Shown here: piece after piece, positions 11,773-23,114 of the stretch | Layout: the number at the start of each line of letters is the position of its first letter | How positions within the stretch are numbered: the stretch's first letter is position 1 | Assembly (NCBI RefSeq): GCF_964204865.1 | Contig: NC_135252.1 | Location: 62,001 to 126,000, forward strand | Direction of reading: 5' to 3' | From: Styela clava | Lineage: Eukaryota > Chordata > Ascidiacea > Stolidobranchia > Styelidae | Length of the DNA: 64,000 bases | Translations under genes and position numbers: made by a program | The notes under the pieces: generated by a model | Database searches by the model: none | Seen by the model: the letters and a program-made list of their open reading frames with translations, nothing else | Told to the model about the DNA's origin: nothing

Positions 11773-12434
11773 CCAGACTGGATTCCATGGCAGATGCACG
11801 CCCGAGGGCGCTAGCGCTCCACAAAAATGCACGCGAGCGTATTCATTTTTGCATGCCGAAAATTTGCAATTGCTCATTAATGTAAATCGGTTTAAATAGT
11901 TTGTAAATCAATTATCTAGTAATATAAAGATGCCAAAAAATTATAACTTCACAATTGTCGACTAATACTAGATTGCAAGTTTGGCCTGATCGAAAAATGC
12001 GAAGCAAAAAACACCATATCGTGTTGAATGACAGGATTCCCGTGAGAAAGATCGCCTCCTCGCCGACGCTGGCCAGTTATGGCTTTGATTCAGCGTATTT
12101 TTCATACAATAATTTTACAAGGATGTACTGAACAGTACCGGTAACCAAAGTCGCACAACCACTCTCAAAATGAGCAACAAACTGTAGAAATAATGTTTAG
12201 GGGTCAAAGGTCAAACGTCCATTTTTGCTATGATTCAACATATTTTTTATCCAATTCCGGTAATTTTACGCGGATGTATTGAGAGGTATCTTAGATCGAA
12301 GTCAGTTTCACGCGGGCGCAATTGTTTTGCACGCCATGAGCTATAATTGCACGCCAGAAATTCTTATTTGCATGCGGGAATTTCTGATTGCCCGCCCGAT
12401 TTCTCGTTCAAAAAGGCCATGAAATCCAGACTGG
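11773..12434. mobile_element. hAT-type MITE family 2, copy 2
   Basis: A 662-bp copy of 9640-10314 in the same orientation. Terminal repeats CCAGACTGGATTCCATGGC and CCAGTCTGGATTTCATGGC agree at 17 of 19 positions. The flanks AATACCGG (11765-11772) and CATACCGG (12435-12442) form a target duplication with one mismatch. Confidence 0.85.
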
Positions 12435-12638
12435 CATACCGGTAGTCTGTTTGGGTATCTGTAGGCTCCTTGTTGGTACCGGTACCGTAACCGGTATTTC
12501 TCTTGTTACATAATTCACTACTCAATTTTGCAACAACGCCTGGTCATGGTTGACAGTACTGCAGTACAGTACGGCACACTATACAAATCGGGTGACATTG
12601 TCCCGTTTCAGAGAAACCCATTTTACAGATGATCAGAC

Positions 12639-14411
12639 TAGGGATGGGCAATGTAGAATAATTTACTATTCTAGAATATTCTAGAATAGTTAAATCGAAT
12701 CCAGAATACCGAATCCTATTCTATTTTCATACTTATTCAAATAGTGGGAATTTCTACATTGCTGGATTTAGATGGTAAAAAATTGCAAATGTATTACTTA
12801 CTATAAATGTATTATCTATTTGGAAATGTCCTGAACATTGGATTTCATTTGATACTAAACAGGCAGTTCCCAGGACAATAAAATTTAGGAATATTACAAT
12901 ATTTTTTGCCTTCAATTGTTCCAAATGTATGTAATCCCTAAATACTAATAAATACTGATATGCTAAATTAAGACACGCTTTACACACTTTAATAGTAAGC
13001 GGTTAAATACAAAATAGACATGAAACGGCGTTAAATCATTATTAATGTAAGTCTGCCGAGTATACTAAAACATACCCGCTGAGAATTAATTAGATGCTGA
13101 ACCAGCATGTGGCCACTGCAAGCAACCTATGCGCCGTTGTAAAATATTAAATTTAACCACTATTAATTAAAATCAACCTTTTATTCTGTGAGAGCAAGAC
13201 ACGTAAAACCAAGTTCCCGTAAAGTTAAACGCGATTTCGTACTTAGTTATAACATCTGAAGACGAACTCCTTTTCTATGATTATCGTTACATATCATTAT
13301 CTACCCAGACTTGGCCCTACTCAAATTCAATACGTCACTATCTTCGCCAGATGCAGCAACTTTTTTCAAAATTCATCGGCGACTAAAATACTACAGACTT
13401 TCGATCAAACGTGCGTCTATCTTGAACGATAGAAATGTTATTATTAATCATTATCTACCCAGACTTAGCCCTACTCAAATTTAATACGTCACTATCTTCG
13501 CCAAATGCGGCAACTTTTTTCAAAATTAACGACGACTAAAATACTACAGACACTCGATCAATCGTGCGTCTATCTTGAACGATAGAAATGTTATCATTAA
13601 TCATTATCTACCCAGACTTAGCCCTACTCAAATTCAATACGTCACTATCTTCGCCTGATGCGGCAACTTTTTTCAAAATTTATCGGCGACTTAAATACTA
13701 CAGACACTCGATCAAACGTGCGTCTATCTTGAACGATAGAAACGGACCGAAAAATATGTAATCTTTTGAGAGTGAAATTTAAATGTGACAGTTGTTCGCG
13801 TTTTGCGATATAACTTTGTATTTCGGAAAATGGTATAATAAAATTATTCGTAAATAATATTTGATCTAAATTAATGGCGAGTAATGTTATAACATTTAAC
13901 GCCCGGCTTTTGGTTTACGTGCATCATTTTTTGGGGAAAACTCGTAGAGTCGTAGGTCACGAAAAATCATTTAATTTAAAATGAGGCAAGGCACGTCTGT
14001 AAACAATTAAAGATTGTTGCATTCAGATTATCGGAATATCACCAGTAAGTCGGCACAAATGACGCTAGCTAGATAGCAAAGGAGGAAAACACAAAAATGG
14101 TGCAATAACGCGTCCTCGCCGTGAGGTTATATTACCGACTTCTTGTCCTGAATATGCCGATTGAAATTACAGTGTTTGATGTTTACCGATCTACGGGTTC
14201 TTTGCGAGCAGACGCAAGTTTAATTAAACGAGAGAGATTTCCACGCGAGAAAAACGCTCGTCTATAATTGATAAATTAGAAACCCGAAATACAAAAATTG
14301 ACGCTTGGCGCCGGAGAGGCGGAAACCGAATCCTGTTATCGGATCCCGTTGGATTCGAATACTTTGGGATTCGAATCCTCCGGATTCGGTATTCTATATT
14401 GCCCATCCCTA
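12639..14411. mobile_element. Non-autonomous hAT element with perfect 8-bp TSD
   Basis: A 1773-bp element. Terminal repeats: left TAGGGATGGGCAATGTAGAA, right (reverse complement) TAGGGATGGGCAATATAGAA. The 8-bp target duplication GATCAGAC lies at 12631-12638 and 14412-14419. TAGGGATGG is a classic Ac-like hAT terminus. Subterminal DNA is rich in GAATCC/GGATTC and TTCTAGAATA motifs, possible transposase sites (inference). No transposase domain recognised. It carries a small tandem array at 13295-13744. Confidence 0.9.
13295..13744. repeat. Tandem repeat, about 3 units of about 153 bp
   Basis: Units start at CATTATCTACCC at 13295, 13449 and 13602, each running through TTCGCCxxATGC and TATCTTGAACGATAGAAA. 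They differ by scattered substitutions. The array lies wholly inside the hAT element 12639-14411. Confidence 0.85.
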
Positions 14412-14844
14412 GATCAGACACCCCTCTTTCGGGAGACTTCTGAACATTGTTGTCCCTCAATATCGGTAATAATACAGTATAATGAAGTTGCGCAAAATAC
14501 TACAAAAAGGTGCAATCTAGTAACGCCATCATTGAATTCCTTGGGAAAAAAAATCTGATTTACCGAAAGAAAAAAAATTTTACGGAGCATTCGAGAGTTT
14601 TTAGCAAAAAACGGCAATTAATTTAGATTATTATTGAGACAAGCATGGCGTGATATGAAGCCCTCGTTTGTGAGACACATGGAGTGTTTGTTTTATTGAG
14701 CCAAATGGAGGGAAATTTTTGGAATTTGGATAGTGTGCTGTACTGCAGTACGGTACCGGTACCGTACTTAATAGCTAGCCTACAACCAAATACTGAAATA
14801 GGCTACTCCAATCCATTTGCGGTGTGCAGAGATAGCCTAGTTAG

Positions 14845-15205
14845 GTGGGTACCGTATGTGCAAGAGGATTGCACGACTCCTCGCCGCCGTGGGTGGTTCA
14901 CATACTTACTGACGTATGGTACCGTACCGGTAGTCCGTCACCGCAACCGCTGGTCGGTTACCGGTACCAGTACGGCTTCCAAGTCCATGCTTATGAAAAC
15001 AAATAGACTAACTTAACTAGTACCGGTACCTCACCTGACATGGAATGGTGACTGGACAAGCTGACAAAAGGCCATGGTTCGCCCTACTGCTGTAATAGGA
15101 TAGGATTTACATATTTATCCTGGAGGAGAGGAAAGTCGATAGAACGGCTTAATCATATGGCGAACCACGGCCCCTCGTCCGGTTACCAGTCCAGGTCGGG
15201 TACCA
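14845..15205. repeat. SINE body (+) joined to a SINE 3' end (-)
   Basis: From about 14845 to 15093 the plus strand follows the SINE body seen on the minus strand at 15611-15958 (GAGGATTGC, CGCTGGTCGGTTAC, AAGTCCATGCTT, TGGTTCGCC). From 15096 to about 15205 the 3' end of a second copy runs on the minus strand (GGATTTACATATTTATCC, GGCGAACCACGG). The plus copy is interrupted in three places by TACCGGTA-type insertions and lacks the tRNA-like head. Confidence 0.7.
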
Positions 15206-15610
15206 GTACTGTATAGTCATCAAAGCTCCATAGCGGCATCAGTTCCTATAATGTATTAATCGCCTCGCCAAGAAATTCGAATCTGGCACGTGATCGTTTT
15301 TGTTATTCGTACTCTCTGGCGCTTTCGGCGGGGGCCGATCTTCATTGTTTTGTGCAAAAAAAAACATCACCCACTCCCATCATTGATAGTTGATCGGCGC
15401 GGCGATAAATATGTAAATCCTATCCTATCCTTAACAATGAATCAAAATGACCATTGTCTTACCATTGTTATGCTGCAGATAGTGAACGCTTGACTGATCT
15501 TCTGTTCCGACGCATTTCTTGTAGGCGAATGCATGGGAATTAATGGGTGAAGAGACAACCATACTTTGTAAAAATCTAATGTTTTGAAGCACGATACGTG
15601 GGATGTTTGG

Positions 15611-15958
15611 TAGGATAGGATAGGATTTACATATTTATCCCGGGGGAGAGGAAAGCCGATAAGACGGCTTATCCATATGGCGAACCACGGCCTCTCGTCC
15701 GGTTACCATTCCAAGTCGGGTATGGGATTAGTTTTTACTGTATTGTTTGTTTTTCGGAAGCATGGACTTGGTGGTGGAGGAAGCCGTAACCGACCAGCGG
15801 TTACGTGAACCACCCAACGACGGCGAGGAGTCCAGCAATCCTCTCGCACATAACCATCCCTGCATGGGATTCGAACCTGCGAACCCACGCAGAGTAATTA
15901 GAGGTGCGGTGGCGAGCGTATTCCTAACGCTTAGCCCGTTGAGCCACACCGCCGCGCC
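15611..15958 (-). mobile_element. tRNA-derived SINE, near full length
   Basis: On the minus strand the head reads GGCGCGGCGGTGTGGCTCAA, with an A box TGGCTCAACGGG (15935-15946) and a perfect B box GGTTCGAATCC (15867-15877), the internal RNA polymerase III promoter of tRNAs. The body follows and it ends in TCCTA repeats at the 15611 side. The same family appears at 14845-15205, 20661-20895 and, diverged, near 3150-3260 and 18595-18715. The partner LINE tail is not identified. Confidence 0.85.
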
Positions 15959-17210
15959 TGTGCGGTAGTAATAGAACGTTTGTAACTTCAGCTCAATGAT
16001 TTTGCCAATGAGGATCTTGATAAATATAGGTGATCGTAAAAATCGATTGATTCTTAGAGGATGGATTCCCCTATAATTTCCGTGTATGGAGGCTTGCGAA
16101 ATACTTATCTTAAGCATGATTAACCTAACTTTTGCATATTATCCCGGCACAAAATGTCATAAAAATGGGTCGATTAGTCTCATGTTACAATACACACTTT
16201 CAGTGGCACAGCCAAGATTTTCAAAGCGGTCTGGAGATCAGGATTCGGAAATTTACATGAATGGGTCCTAAAACATTCGCCGAATTACGCCACTCGTAAA
16301 AATAGTCGGATCTTTTCAGATTTTCAACATACAGAAGACCGAAAACTTACATACCGCGTGTAGAGTTATTTGAGATTGATTTAATGCAGTGCTTGAATAA
16401 GGGATGTTCAATTCGAATATCGCGACCTTCGAATATCGAAGGCAGCCGTGTACGCACGGCAATAAATTACAGCCACCTGAAAAGATTTCAATTAGCGCTG
16501 ACTTGAATTGCTTATAATACGTCGAGGATGTTTTTGATTGAAAATGTTTTACGAATAATATATATTCGAAATTATTATCGTATATTTAAATTTAGTCGAG
16601 ATAGTTTGTGCGGCCTCAACAATAATTCTAAAAGCAAATTATGTCGGGTTAACTCATTTGAATCATTGAATGGTTTAGTCACTAAACTTTAGTGTGAGCA
16701 AAATGAAATAATAAAAAAACTCCGAACGCCGCCCTCTCACTCTCCACGGTCTACGTTCGTAGTTTTTATTAGTTATTTCTCTATTCTTTCTATGTGTACA
16801 TTTTCTATTTATTATGTGGTAATTTAATTCTAACATGTAATTGTTACGGGTTTACCCAGTATCATAATTTATACAAAAGTTATGTCCGAGTTTTGTGTAG
16901 ACTTAGAACGAATTAGGGCATTTATGTGTAAACTGCGCCCTTACTTTCAGAATTTTCTACCTACAAAGGTGATTCCTAAACGAATTAATTCATCAATGCT
17001 TCCATAACTTTCGCTCCTGCCAGCAACGATTCACTGATCAGTGGGACAGGGCTGCCATATTCACTTTTCACCGCTAAATTTAACATTTTGTTTTTTCAAA
17101 ATACGTTTGGCATCAGAATTTTCGTTTCGTGTTTGGACTTTTTCCGGCCTTTTTTTTATGTCTGTGGACGTTTCCACGACCCTTCACCCCAGAAAATTCT
17201 TCCTATTGAG
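15959..17210. other. No gene recognised
   Basis: AT-rich. A GAATATCG pair (16417 and 16434) resembles subterminal motifs of the hAT elements nearby but no terminus is seen. Frames are short and without motif. Confidence 0.4.
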
Positions 17211-17330
17211 CAGCGTTTCCCAAACTTTTCCGGCCACGGAAGACCTACACTTTTTATCTTGCCTCGCGGAACACCAAAAAGTGAAAAGATAAAATTGATA
17301 GAGAAAAACGCTGTCATGTAGCGGTTCCCA
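17211..17330 (+). mobile_element. Isolated hAT left terminus
   Basis: CAGCGTTTCCCAAACTTTTC at 17211, followed by a GC-richer subterminal stretch and GCGGAACACC, is the usual form of a Charlie-like hAT end. No matching right end with a convincing 8-bp duplication could be assigned. Confidence 0.5.
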
Positions 17331-18594
17331 ATGGGTTCGCCGTGACGAGTTAACAAATGCGCCGCGAAAACTAACAGATTTGTGTTAAACCGTAAATATA
17401 TACTACTACGTTTTAATAAACATATCTGAAAAATGATAAAATATTTTACATATTTCATTTATTATAAATGTTTTATTGTTTCTTAATTTAAATGCTGTGT
17501 ATATGAATCAATAATCACCAAATTCATTTTTTTTACCTTTCTATGTCGTTTACTATGTCCATCACGTAGTGTTTGCCTCCAATGTAGATAGAAGTACTTG
17601 CTGCAATTTCGGGAGCTGCAGACCTGCAGTTTATTTATCTGCTGAATCGAATTTAGCGAACATTAGTAATATTTTCAGCATTTCATAGTAAAACCAGGCA
17701 AAAATGGAGGAAGAGGAGTTGACTTTTTGCCTTTATTCTTTAGACCTACTTGTAGCAAAACCAAAATGATTGCTGTAAACTTGATAATGAACTTAACAGC
17801 CAAAAAGCTACGCCGACGGTTATCGAAATTTCCACTACTTTACCTTAGTTATAAGTATAAGTTTTTTCCGACTCCATAATCAGCAGCGGACGATAAAATA
17901 ATAGATAAAGACAAAAAATAACTGATTATAGAATCGGTAGAGCAAACAAAACCTCAAGTAAGGTTTGAAGCGTACAGAATTTAGATAGAAAGGTATTGAT
18001 AACAAAAAAGTAGTACGTGTTCGCTCACCCAATAGTATAAAAACGAATTAAAGCACGCACACACACACTCATACAATCATTGAGACATGAACAGGGTGGA
18101 AGTGAAAAAAGCGAGACTTAAAATCAATTAAATTACTCAGTAAAAAAAAATAATATAAAAAACAAATAAAAACAATGAATAAATTCTTTTGCCACACCAA
18201 ATAAATAATTTTATGAGGATAGCTAAATTGGATACCGAATTAGTCAACAAGAGTTATATACTGTGGATAGAAAAATATTCCTCAAAAGATATCGTCAAGC
18301 TGATTATAATTGGAGTCACCTAATGCCAAATTGCAATCAGTTAGTCCGCTTTAGGCCGACGATGACGCGATAATGAATGGTCAGTGTCAGTTAGGCGACA
18401 ACTTCACGATCCCTAGATCGCAATGACGACCAATTTAGACGAATTTTTGATTCCTCCCCCACGGAACACGCTCGGAACGCAGTTTGGGCCACGCTGCATA
18501 GAGGACTTGCACGGGTCACGTGACTTTGTTTACTGGACGGCAAAAAAAACGTCCAGCTCGCTCCTGTCAGTTGCAAGTCAGAAACCTGTTTTTG
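17331..18594. other. No gene recognised
   Basis: AT-rich; a short CA run near 18055. No exon or transposon end recognised. Confidence 0.4.
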
Positions 18595-18720
18595 TTCGGC
18601 GCATCGTGCACTTGATTACTGTACTCTGCATGCTTTCGTATGTTTGAATCACGTAGGCGATTATCACACGCGAAACGATTGCTGGACTCGTCTTCGCAGT
18701 AAGATACGGTCGTTTGCGTA
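18595..18720 (+). repeat. Diverged tRNA-SINE head beside hAT copy B
   Basis: CGCATCGTGCACTTGATTAC followed by TTTGAATCACG (degraded B box) and GATTGCTGGACTCGTC matches the head of the SINE at 15611-15958. The same block lies inverted at 3129-3290. Confidence 0.5.
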
Positions 18721-18723
18721 TCC

Positions 18724-20226
18724 CAGTGGTCGGCAAAATACGGCGGCCGAAGTAAAATAATCAGAAAATTTTCCTATACTCTACCATTTTAAAATTTTCG
18801 GTGCGTATTTTAAGAGTGATTTTGCGAGTTGTTGCCTGTAAAACGGGGTATTTGTTTTAAACTATCATTCTAAAATCTAATTCATACTATTCAACAATCT
18901 GTTTTTTAAAAGTACCAGTAAAGAATTTTAGCCTAGTCTATCAAAGATATTTCTACACCAAATTTTTGCCTACTGAAACTTCTGGGGAGACAAAGTGATC
19001 ATTGACTTAATTTATTTATATTTAAATTTTCGAAAAACAACTAAAAACTAACGAATATAATTCAAAAACGCCAAAATGAGGTAATTTTCACGACCACGCC
19101 TGAAAATCTGTCTGAGTGAGAAATGGGGGCATTGTTACGTTTATTTTTGCATCTTGCTGAATGGCCAATGTCACGAAGTAAACAAGGAAGTCTATGCCCG
19201 GGGAAACATCCAACCGGCGGTTTTGGCGATGAATTAGTTTTATTTACAATCTACGCTCGAGGAGTAAATTACATTTCTTTATGTAACAGAATTTATCGTG
19301 AGGCACGTTCAGACAAAACAGCTACTCGTTTAACGAGCCTACAATTCAATTATAATTAGACAATAAGAAACACGCAGAAAAGTTGATGCTGAGTGCAGGT
19401 GTTCAATAGCGCAGTAAATATTAGAATATATTGCAATGCGATAAAGAATTAAATTCATATTCTATTCGAGGGATTCATCACTGCTTAATTTTTGTAAGAG
19501 TGTACCTTCTTAAAGAATATCTTTATCAAAATTTGACAAACCATGCGATAACATTCATTTCGATGTTTGGAAGTATATATGTGTGCGAACAATTATTTTC
19601 GAAAATGAACATTACAAAGAACAAGCTAGAACTAGGATTAGTGATGCCCATTTAGAAAATCTTCCAATCTTGGCGTCGTAAAGCTATCAAGCGTGATGCA
19701 GCAACAAGACAGTGTCACATTAAATGTCATTGTAATAATTTTTTAATAAGAAGACTGAGTTGAGTTCACGAATTGTCGCGGTTTTTGCCCGCTGTTCCGT
19801 TTTTAACTTTCAAAAAATATATGCGACCCGCAAAAAATTAGCAATCCTAAATGTAAAATGGGGTGAATTTAGGGAGTTAAATGCTATAAGGCAAGAGTAC
19901 ACGGCGGTTTTTGAGGAGGTAGAACCCTAGATTCTTTCATTTCCGACCGCTAATATGATGAGGGGTTTTCAGCTGTGCTACTATTGCTATCAAAACAACG
20001 AAATCGCATTCCCATCAGTAAACAGGGTAATTTTAGATATTATAAAAATCTCGCTGAAGAACACCAAGCTCATCCATCTCATTAAAAATACTATAAACTA
20101 TGATTTGTCTCGTTATTCGGTCTGTAATATATTCGTTTCAGACATTTTTTTCGCAGTGTCGGGGGGCGATGAACTTGTATAAACTACTGTAGGGGGGCGA
20201 TGGTACAAAAAGTTTGGAAACCACTG
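18724..20226 (+). mobile_element. Decayed hAT element, copy B
   Basis: A 1503-bp relic. Left end CAGTGGTCGGCAAAATACGG at 18724; right end, read inward from 20226, CAGTGGTTTCCAAACTTTTT. The interior is collinear with copy A (3291-5042) and with the left part of copy C (from 23235). Flanks GCGTATCC and GCTATAGA do not form a clear duplication. The transposase relic is at 19552-19700. Confidence 0.8.
19552..19700 (+). pseudogene. hAT transposase C-terminal relic, copy B
   Basis: Reads ITFISMFGSIYVCEQLFSKM, then NITKNKLE before the frame shifts relative to the copy A homologue at 4098-4250, where RISDAHLENL follows. The IYVCEQxFSKM block is the hATC signature. Non-functional. Confidence 0.75.
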
Positions 20227-20234
20227 GCTATAGA

Positions 20235-21270
20235 CAACGAAATAGATCTTCAATTATATTCCACTGATCCGGAAGATCCGGAACGTCGCGCAATGTGGAT
20301 ATCATCTATTGGCAGGACTGCTTGGTGTCCAAGTCGCTCGTGTTCCACTGTTTGTGGACAGCACTTCGTTGATGGTGAGTGATACTGTGCCGTTCTCAAT
20401 TTCTTTAAATATTCATGAGCTCCATCATTTCAATGGAAAGCAGATGACAAACTACTGTTATTGGTAGGCCCAGTCGTGGGCCTACTTGCGTGTCCCCTTG
20501 CAGACTTCACTTGTGTAAGGAATTAATCATCGATTGCCAAAAGGTATTGTTTCCTTAGTTGGCAGGTAATCTATTAGTAAGTGTGAAAAGTTGAATAGAT
20601 AACTAAAGTTTAACGCCAGTGGTCATGCAAAAAATAACCAGAATTCGAATGAATTCGCCATCTAGGAATACGCTCACAACCGCATCTCTGATCACCCTGG
20701 TAGTTTCACAGGTTCCAATCCCATGCGGGGATAGTTATGTGCGAGAGGATTGCAGCTCTCCTCCCACTGAGGGTGGTTCAAACGACCGCTGGTCGGTTAC
20801 GACATCCCCCATCATCAAGTCCATGCTTCTGAAAACAAATAACTGGCTAACTAATCCCGACATATAATGGTAATCGTACGAGAGACTGTGGTGCAAGTCC
20901 AAGGCGCGGTTCACAAGCGCTTTCAATCTTGCTACCATTTTCCACTACCTATTTTTGCGAAATGAGCTTTTTAACATTTTAGTATTCGTGTGTACGATAC
21001 CACGTAATCTGTACCGCTTTGCTTGGGCACGGAACTTGCGCCGGTAATTCGATCGCTTGGATTACGCGAGTATTCACCCTCGGCTTTTGCTGTTATTTTG
21101 CAGAAAGCGCGCCGACACCAGTCCGTAAATGTAGAAACGTCAACCCAAATAAGATATTTAAAATAAAGTTACCAGATTTTAAAGATGTTATTAGCCTCCT
21201 TATGCATGACCCGAATAGAAAATCATTATCGGAAATTAAGAGTTACAAAGACGTTTTCGATACATGGTGA
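20235..21270 (+). CDS. THAP-domain protein fragment, two spliced exons
   Basis: Exon 1 (about 20235-20374) reads DPEDPERRAMWISSIGR, then CPSRSCSTVCGQHFVD: the DPxxRxxW core and CxxHF end of a THAP zinc-binding domain. It ends G|GTGAGT at 20374. A strong acceptor (TGTTATTTTGCAG) precedes exon 2 at 21104, and the phases join as G|AA (Glu). Exon 2 continues ESAPTPVRKCRNVNPNKIF to a TGA at 21268-21270, about 55 codons. The intron (20375-21103) holds a SINE. The first THAP cysteines are missing: DNA just upstream is the right end of hAT copy B (20226), so the true 5' exon is lost or elsewhere. THAP domains bind DNA and occur in host factors and in P-element and PIF/IS5-like transposases; which applies is unknown. 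Confidence 0.6.
20661..20895 (+). mobile_element. tRNA-derived SINE copy in THAP intron
   Basis: Follows the SINE of 15611-15958 in plus orientation: GGAATACGCTCxC, degraded B box GGTTCCAATCCC, GTGCGAGAGGATTGC, CGCTGGTCGGTTACG, AAGTCCATGCTTCTGAAAAC. The 3' end is truncated. Confidence 0.8.
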
Positions 21271-21303
21271 AAACGGCAATTTTAGGTCGTCAGAAAATTC
21301 GAG

Positions 21304-21553
21304 TTATATTAATGGTACTCCTGTAATATGCAAACCAGGACGTTGGACACCAGAACGTAGTATGTGTACCAGGTTAGGCCATAATTTTGTTCCAATTTTC
21401 CTTATTTTAGTTATATTACGAGTTCGGGGGCTAGCCAGGTGTCTCCTATAGTATTTGGACCTAAGGTTATGGCCTGACCCTAACTTGGTACACATACTAC
21501 GTTCGTGTCTCCGCCATCTCGGTTCACATACCAATTGAGTACCATATAAATAG
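21304..21553. repeat. Hairpin-type inverted repeat (MITE-like)
   Basis: Imperfect arms of about 90 bp: left about 21304-21395 (GAACGTAGTATGTGTACCAG, then GGCCATAA), right about 21460-21553 (TATGGCCTGACC, then TTGGTACACATACTACGTTC). The loop is about 65 bp. No coding frame. A possible relative of the hairpins at 28245 and 30850. Confidence 0.7.
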
Positions 21554-21556
21554 ATT

Positions 21557-22699
21557 TGAAAATGGCGAGTCTGAGTTTTGAAAAGCCGGTATAAAAACTT
21601 ATAACCAGATAAGAAATGACAGGCCATACTTCCTTTTAAAGAAAACATTCTTGGCGAATGCTTTCGCAGTAGTTCGTCTTCGCCGATCCAAGAATTTCAC
21701 CTCTCACGGCAGAGTACGGACGCCCCCGTCTGTCCCTCTTAATGGACTTTCTAATAGCTCGGCGTGTATTTTTAGTGATCCATTTCACCCTTGACCAAAT
21801 ATTGTTTCAAAAATGTGAACATTATACTCGAATATGGATGGAGTCATCATCGGAATTGATTATATTCGTTGCATTTTGAAGCTTTTCTTGCAGTAATAAT
21901 TAGGGCGTGGCATCATCAAAATCGTCAAGTGAAGTGTTGAATTTGCAAATTCCGTAAATAAAATTGTGAATTTATCGGTAACGATATTAGCTATGATAAT
22001 AGTCGGGGTATTGATTTGTTGGAAAATAAATGCTAAACTTGAGGTGATTAATTATAATCAGCGTCTTCCCTTCAACTAGGCACAAAAGCACTTGGGCAAA
22101 AAATTATGTACACTTTTTTTGGTATCAGGTCGCGTATGTAAAATATCGTTCAAGAGTCCTGCCTAACGACCACGTAGAAATGCCTTTACTTCAGATTTTA
22201 AATCAATATTCATAATTCACGCAATCACAGCTTTGCAGATTTATCTAATCACAGTATCAAATTGATTTATTTCTAAAATAACACTGAGTTTAAGAAAGTC
22301 AATTGTCGTCTTAATAAATGTGTGCATCCCGTTGACGATAATGATAATATTATTTGCTTAAAACTGGGACGTTTAATTTGCAAACGGCGATAAGTTAGAT
22401 CAGAGTCGGCGCAAAAGATAAATATCAGAATACAATTAATTTGGCTTTGAAGTCACTCCTTAATGTCATTAAAATCTGTCGCCGATGTGAACCCATCGTT
22501 ATACCAATAATATGAAACTTCGATCTCTGCCGACCGACAGAAATTAATAGTTGCGCAAAAGAACAAAGAGCGGGAATATGAAAAAGTTCAGGAGGACAAA
22601 ATATCAGCAATTATGACGAAATTAACCAGTAAAAATCGCTTTGTTGCCGATTTTCAATGTTTCTATTAATTTCCAAATCGACCTCCGACGTTCTGGACC
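21557..22699. other. No gene recognised
   Basis: AT-rich; short frames without motif and no transposon end seen. Confidence 0.4.
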
Positions 22700-22800
22700 C
22701 TGTTGCGTATAAAAAAATATTCGTTATTGGACTATTCGGTATTTGTTAAGAATATTCGAATTATTTGATTCAAAAAAATATTCGATTTTGCCCATCCTTT
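22700..22800 (-). mobile_element. hAT terminus fragment
   Basis: On the minus strand from about 22797: AGGATGGGCAAAATCGAATA followed by repeats of GAATATT, resembling the TAGGGATGGGCAA ends of the element at 12639 and its AT-rich subterminal region. No partner end found. Confidence 0.4.
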
Positions 22801-23114
22801 TATTTGCCACCACAAGAGAATAAAAAACACGAGAAATTGAGAGCCGTTGAGAAAGAGCTGCGTGTTTGTCTCTCTTGAATTCCAGACAGAATAAAATATT
22901 AAAACTCATCGAAACAGGCCCAGTTATCACATTAAAATACCATTTCTGTACCTAGCTCATCATAGTGTGCATAAGCAAACTCGCGAAATGATTTATTTGT
23001 ACCTTACTTTAGCTCTTGTAGCTCTGAATCGGAATGTGTAACGTCTTTTCTAGCTGAAGTTGACAAGCTATATTATTAATTTCGTTAATTTATTTTATTC
23101 CGAAATGATCGATG

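Larger units (their letters stand above)
12567..14745 (+). mobile_element. MITE family 1, copy 2, split by a hAT insertion
   Basis: The left part is 12567-12638 (starting CAGTACGGCACACTATACAA) and the right part 14412-14745 (ending TAGTGTGCTGTACTG). Together they give about 406 bp, as in copy 1. The break is exactly at the target duplication GATCAGAC of the inserted element at 12639-14411. Confidence 0.8.

Noticed and set aside
15611-15958. A functional tRNA gene, suggested by the perfect B box
   Set aside because: A and B boxes are present but the body continues into a SINE tail and the cloverleaf is not maintained.
15728-16117. 129-codon minus-strand frame
   Set aside because: It crosses the tRNA-derived SINE; the apparent protein is SINE sequence read through.
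17041-17458. Overlapping frames of 77-100 codons
   Set aside because: They cover an isolated hAT terminus whose GC-richer ends lack stops by chance.
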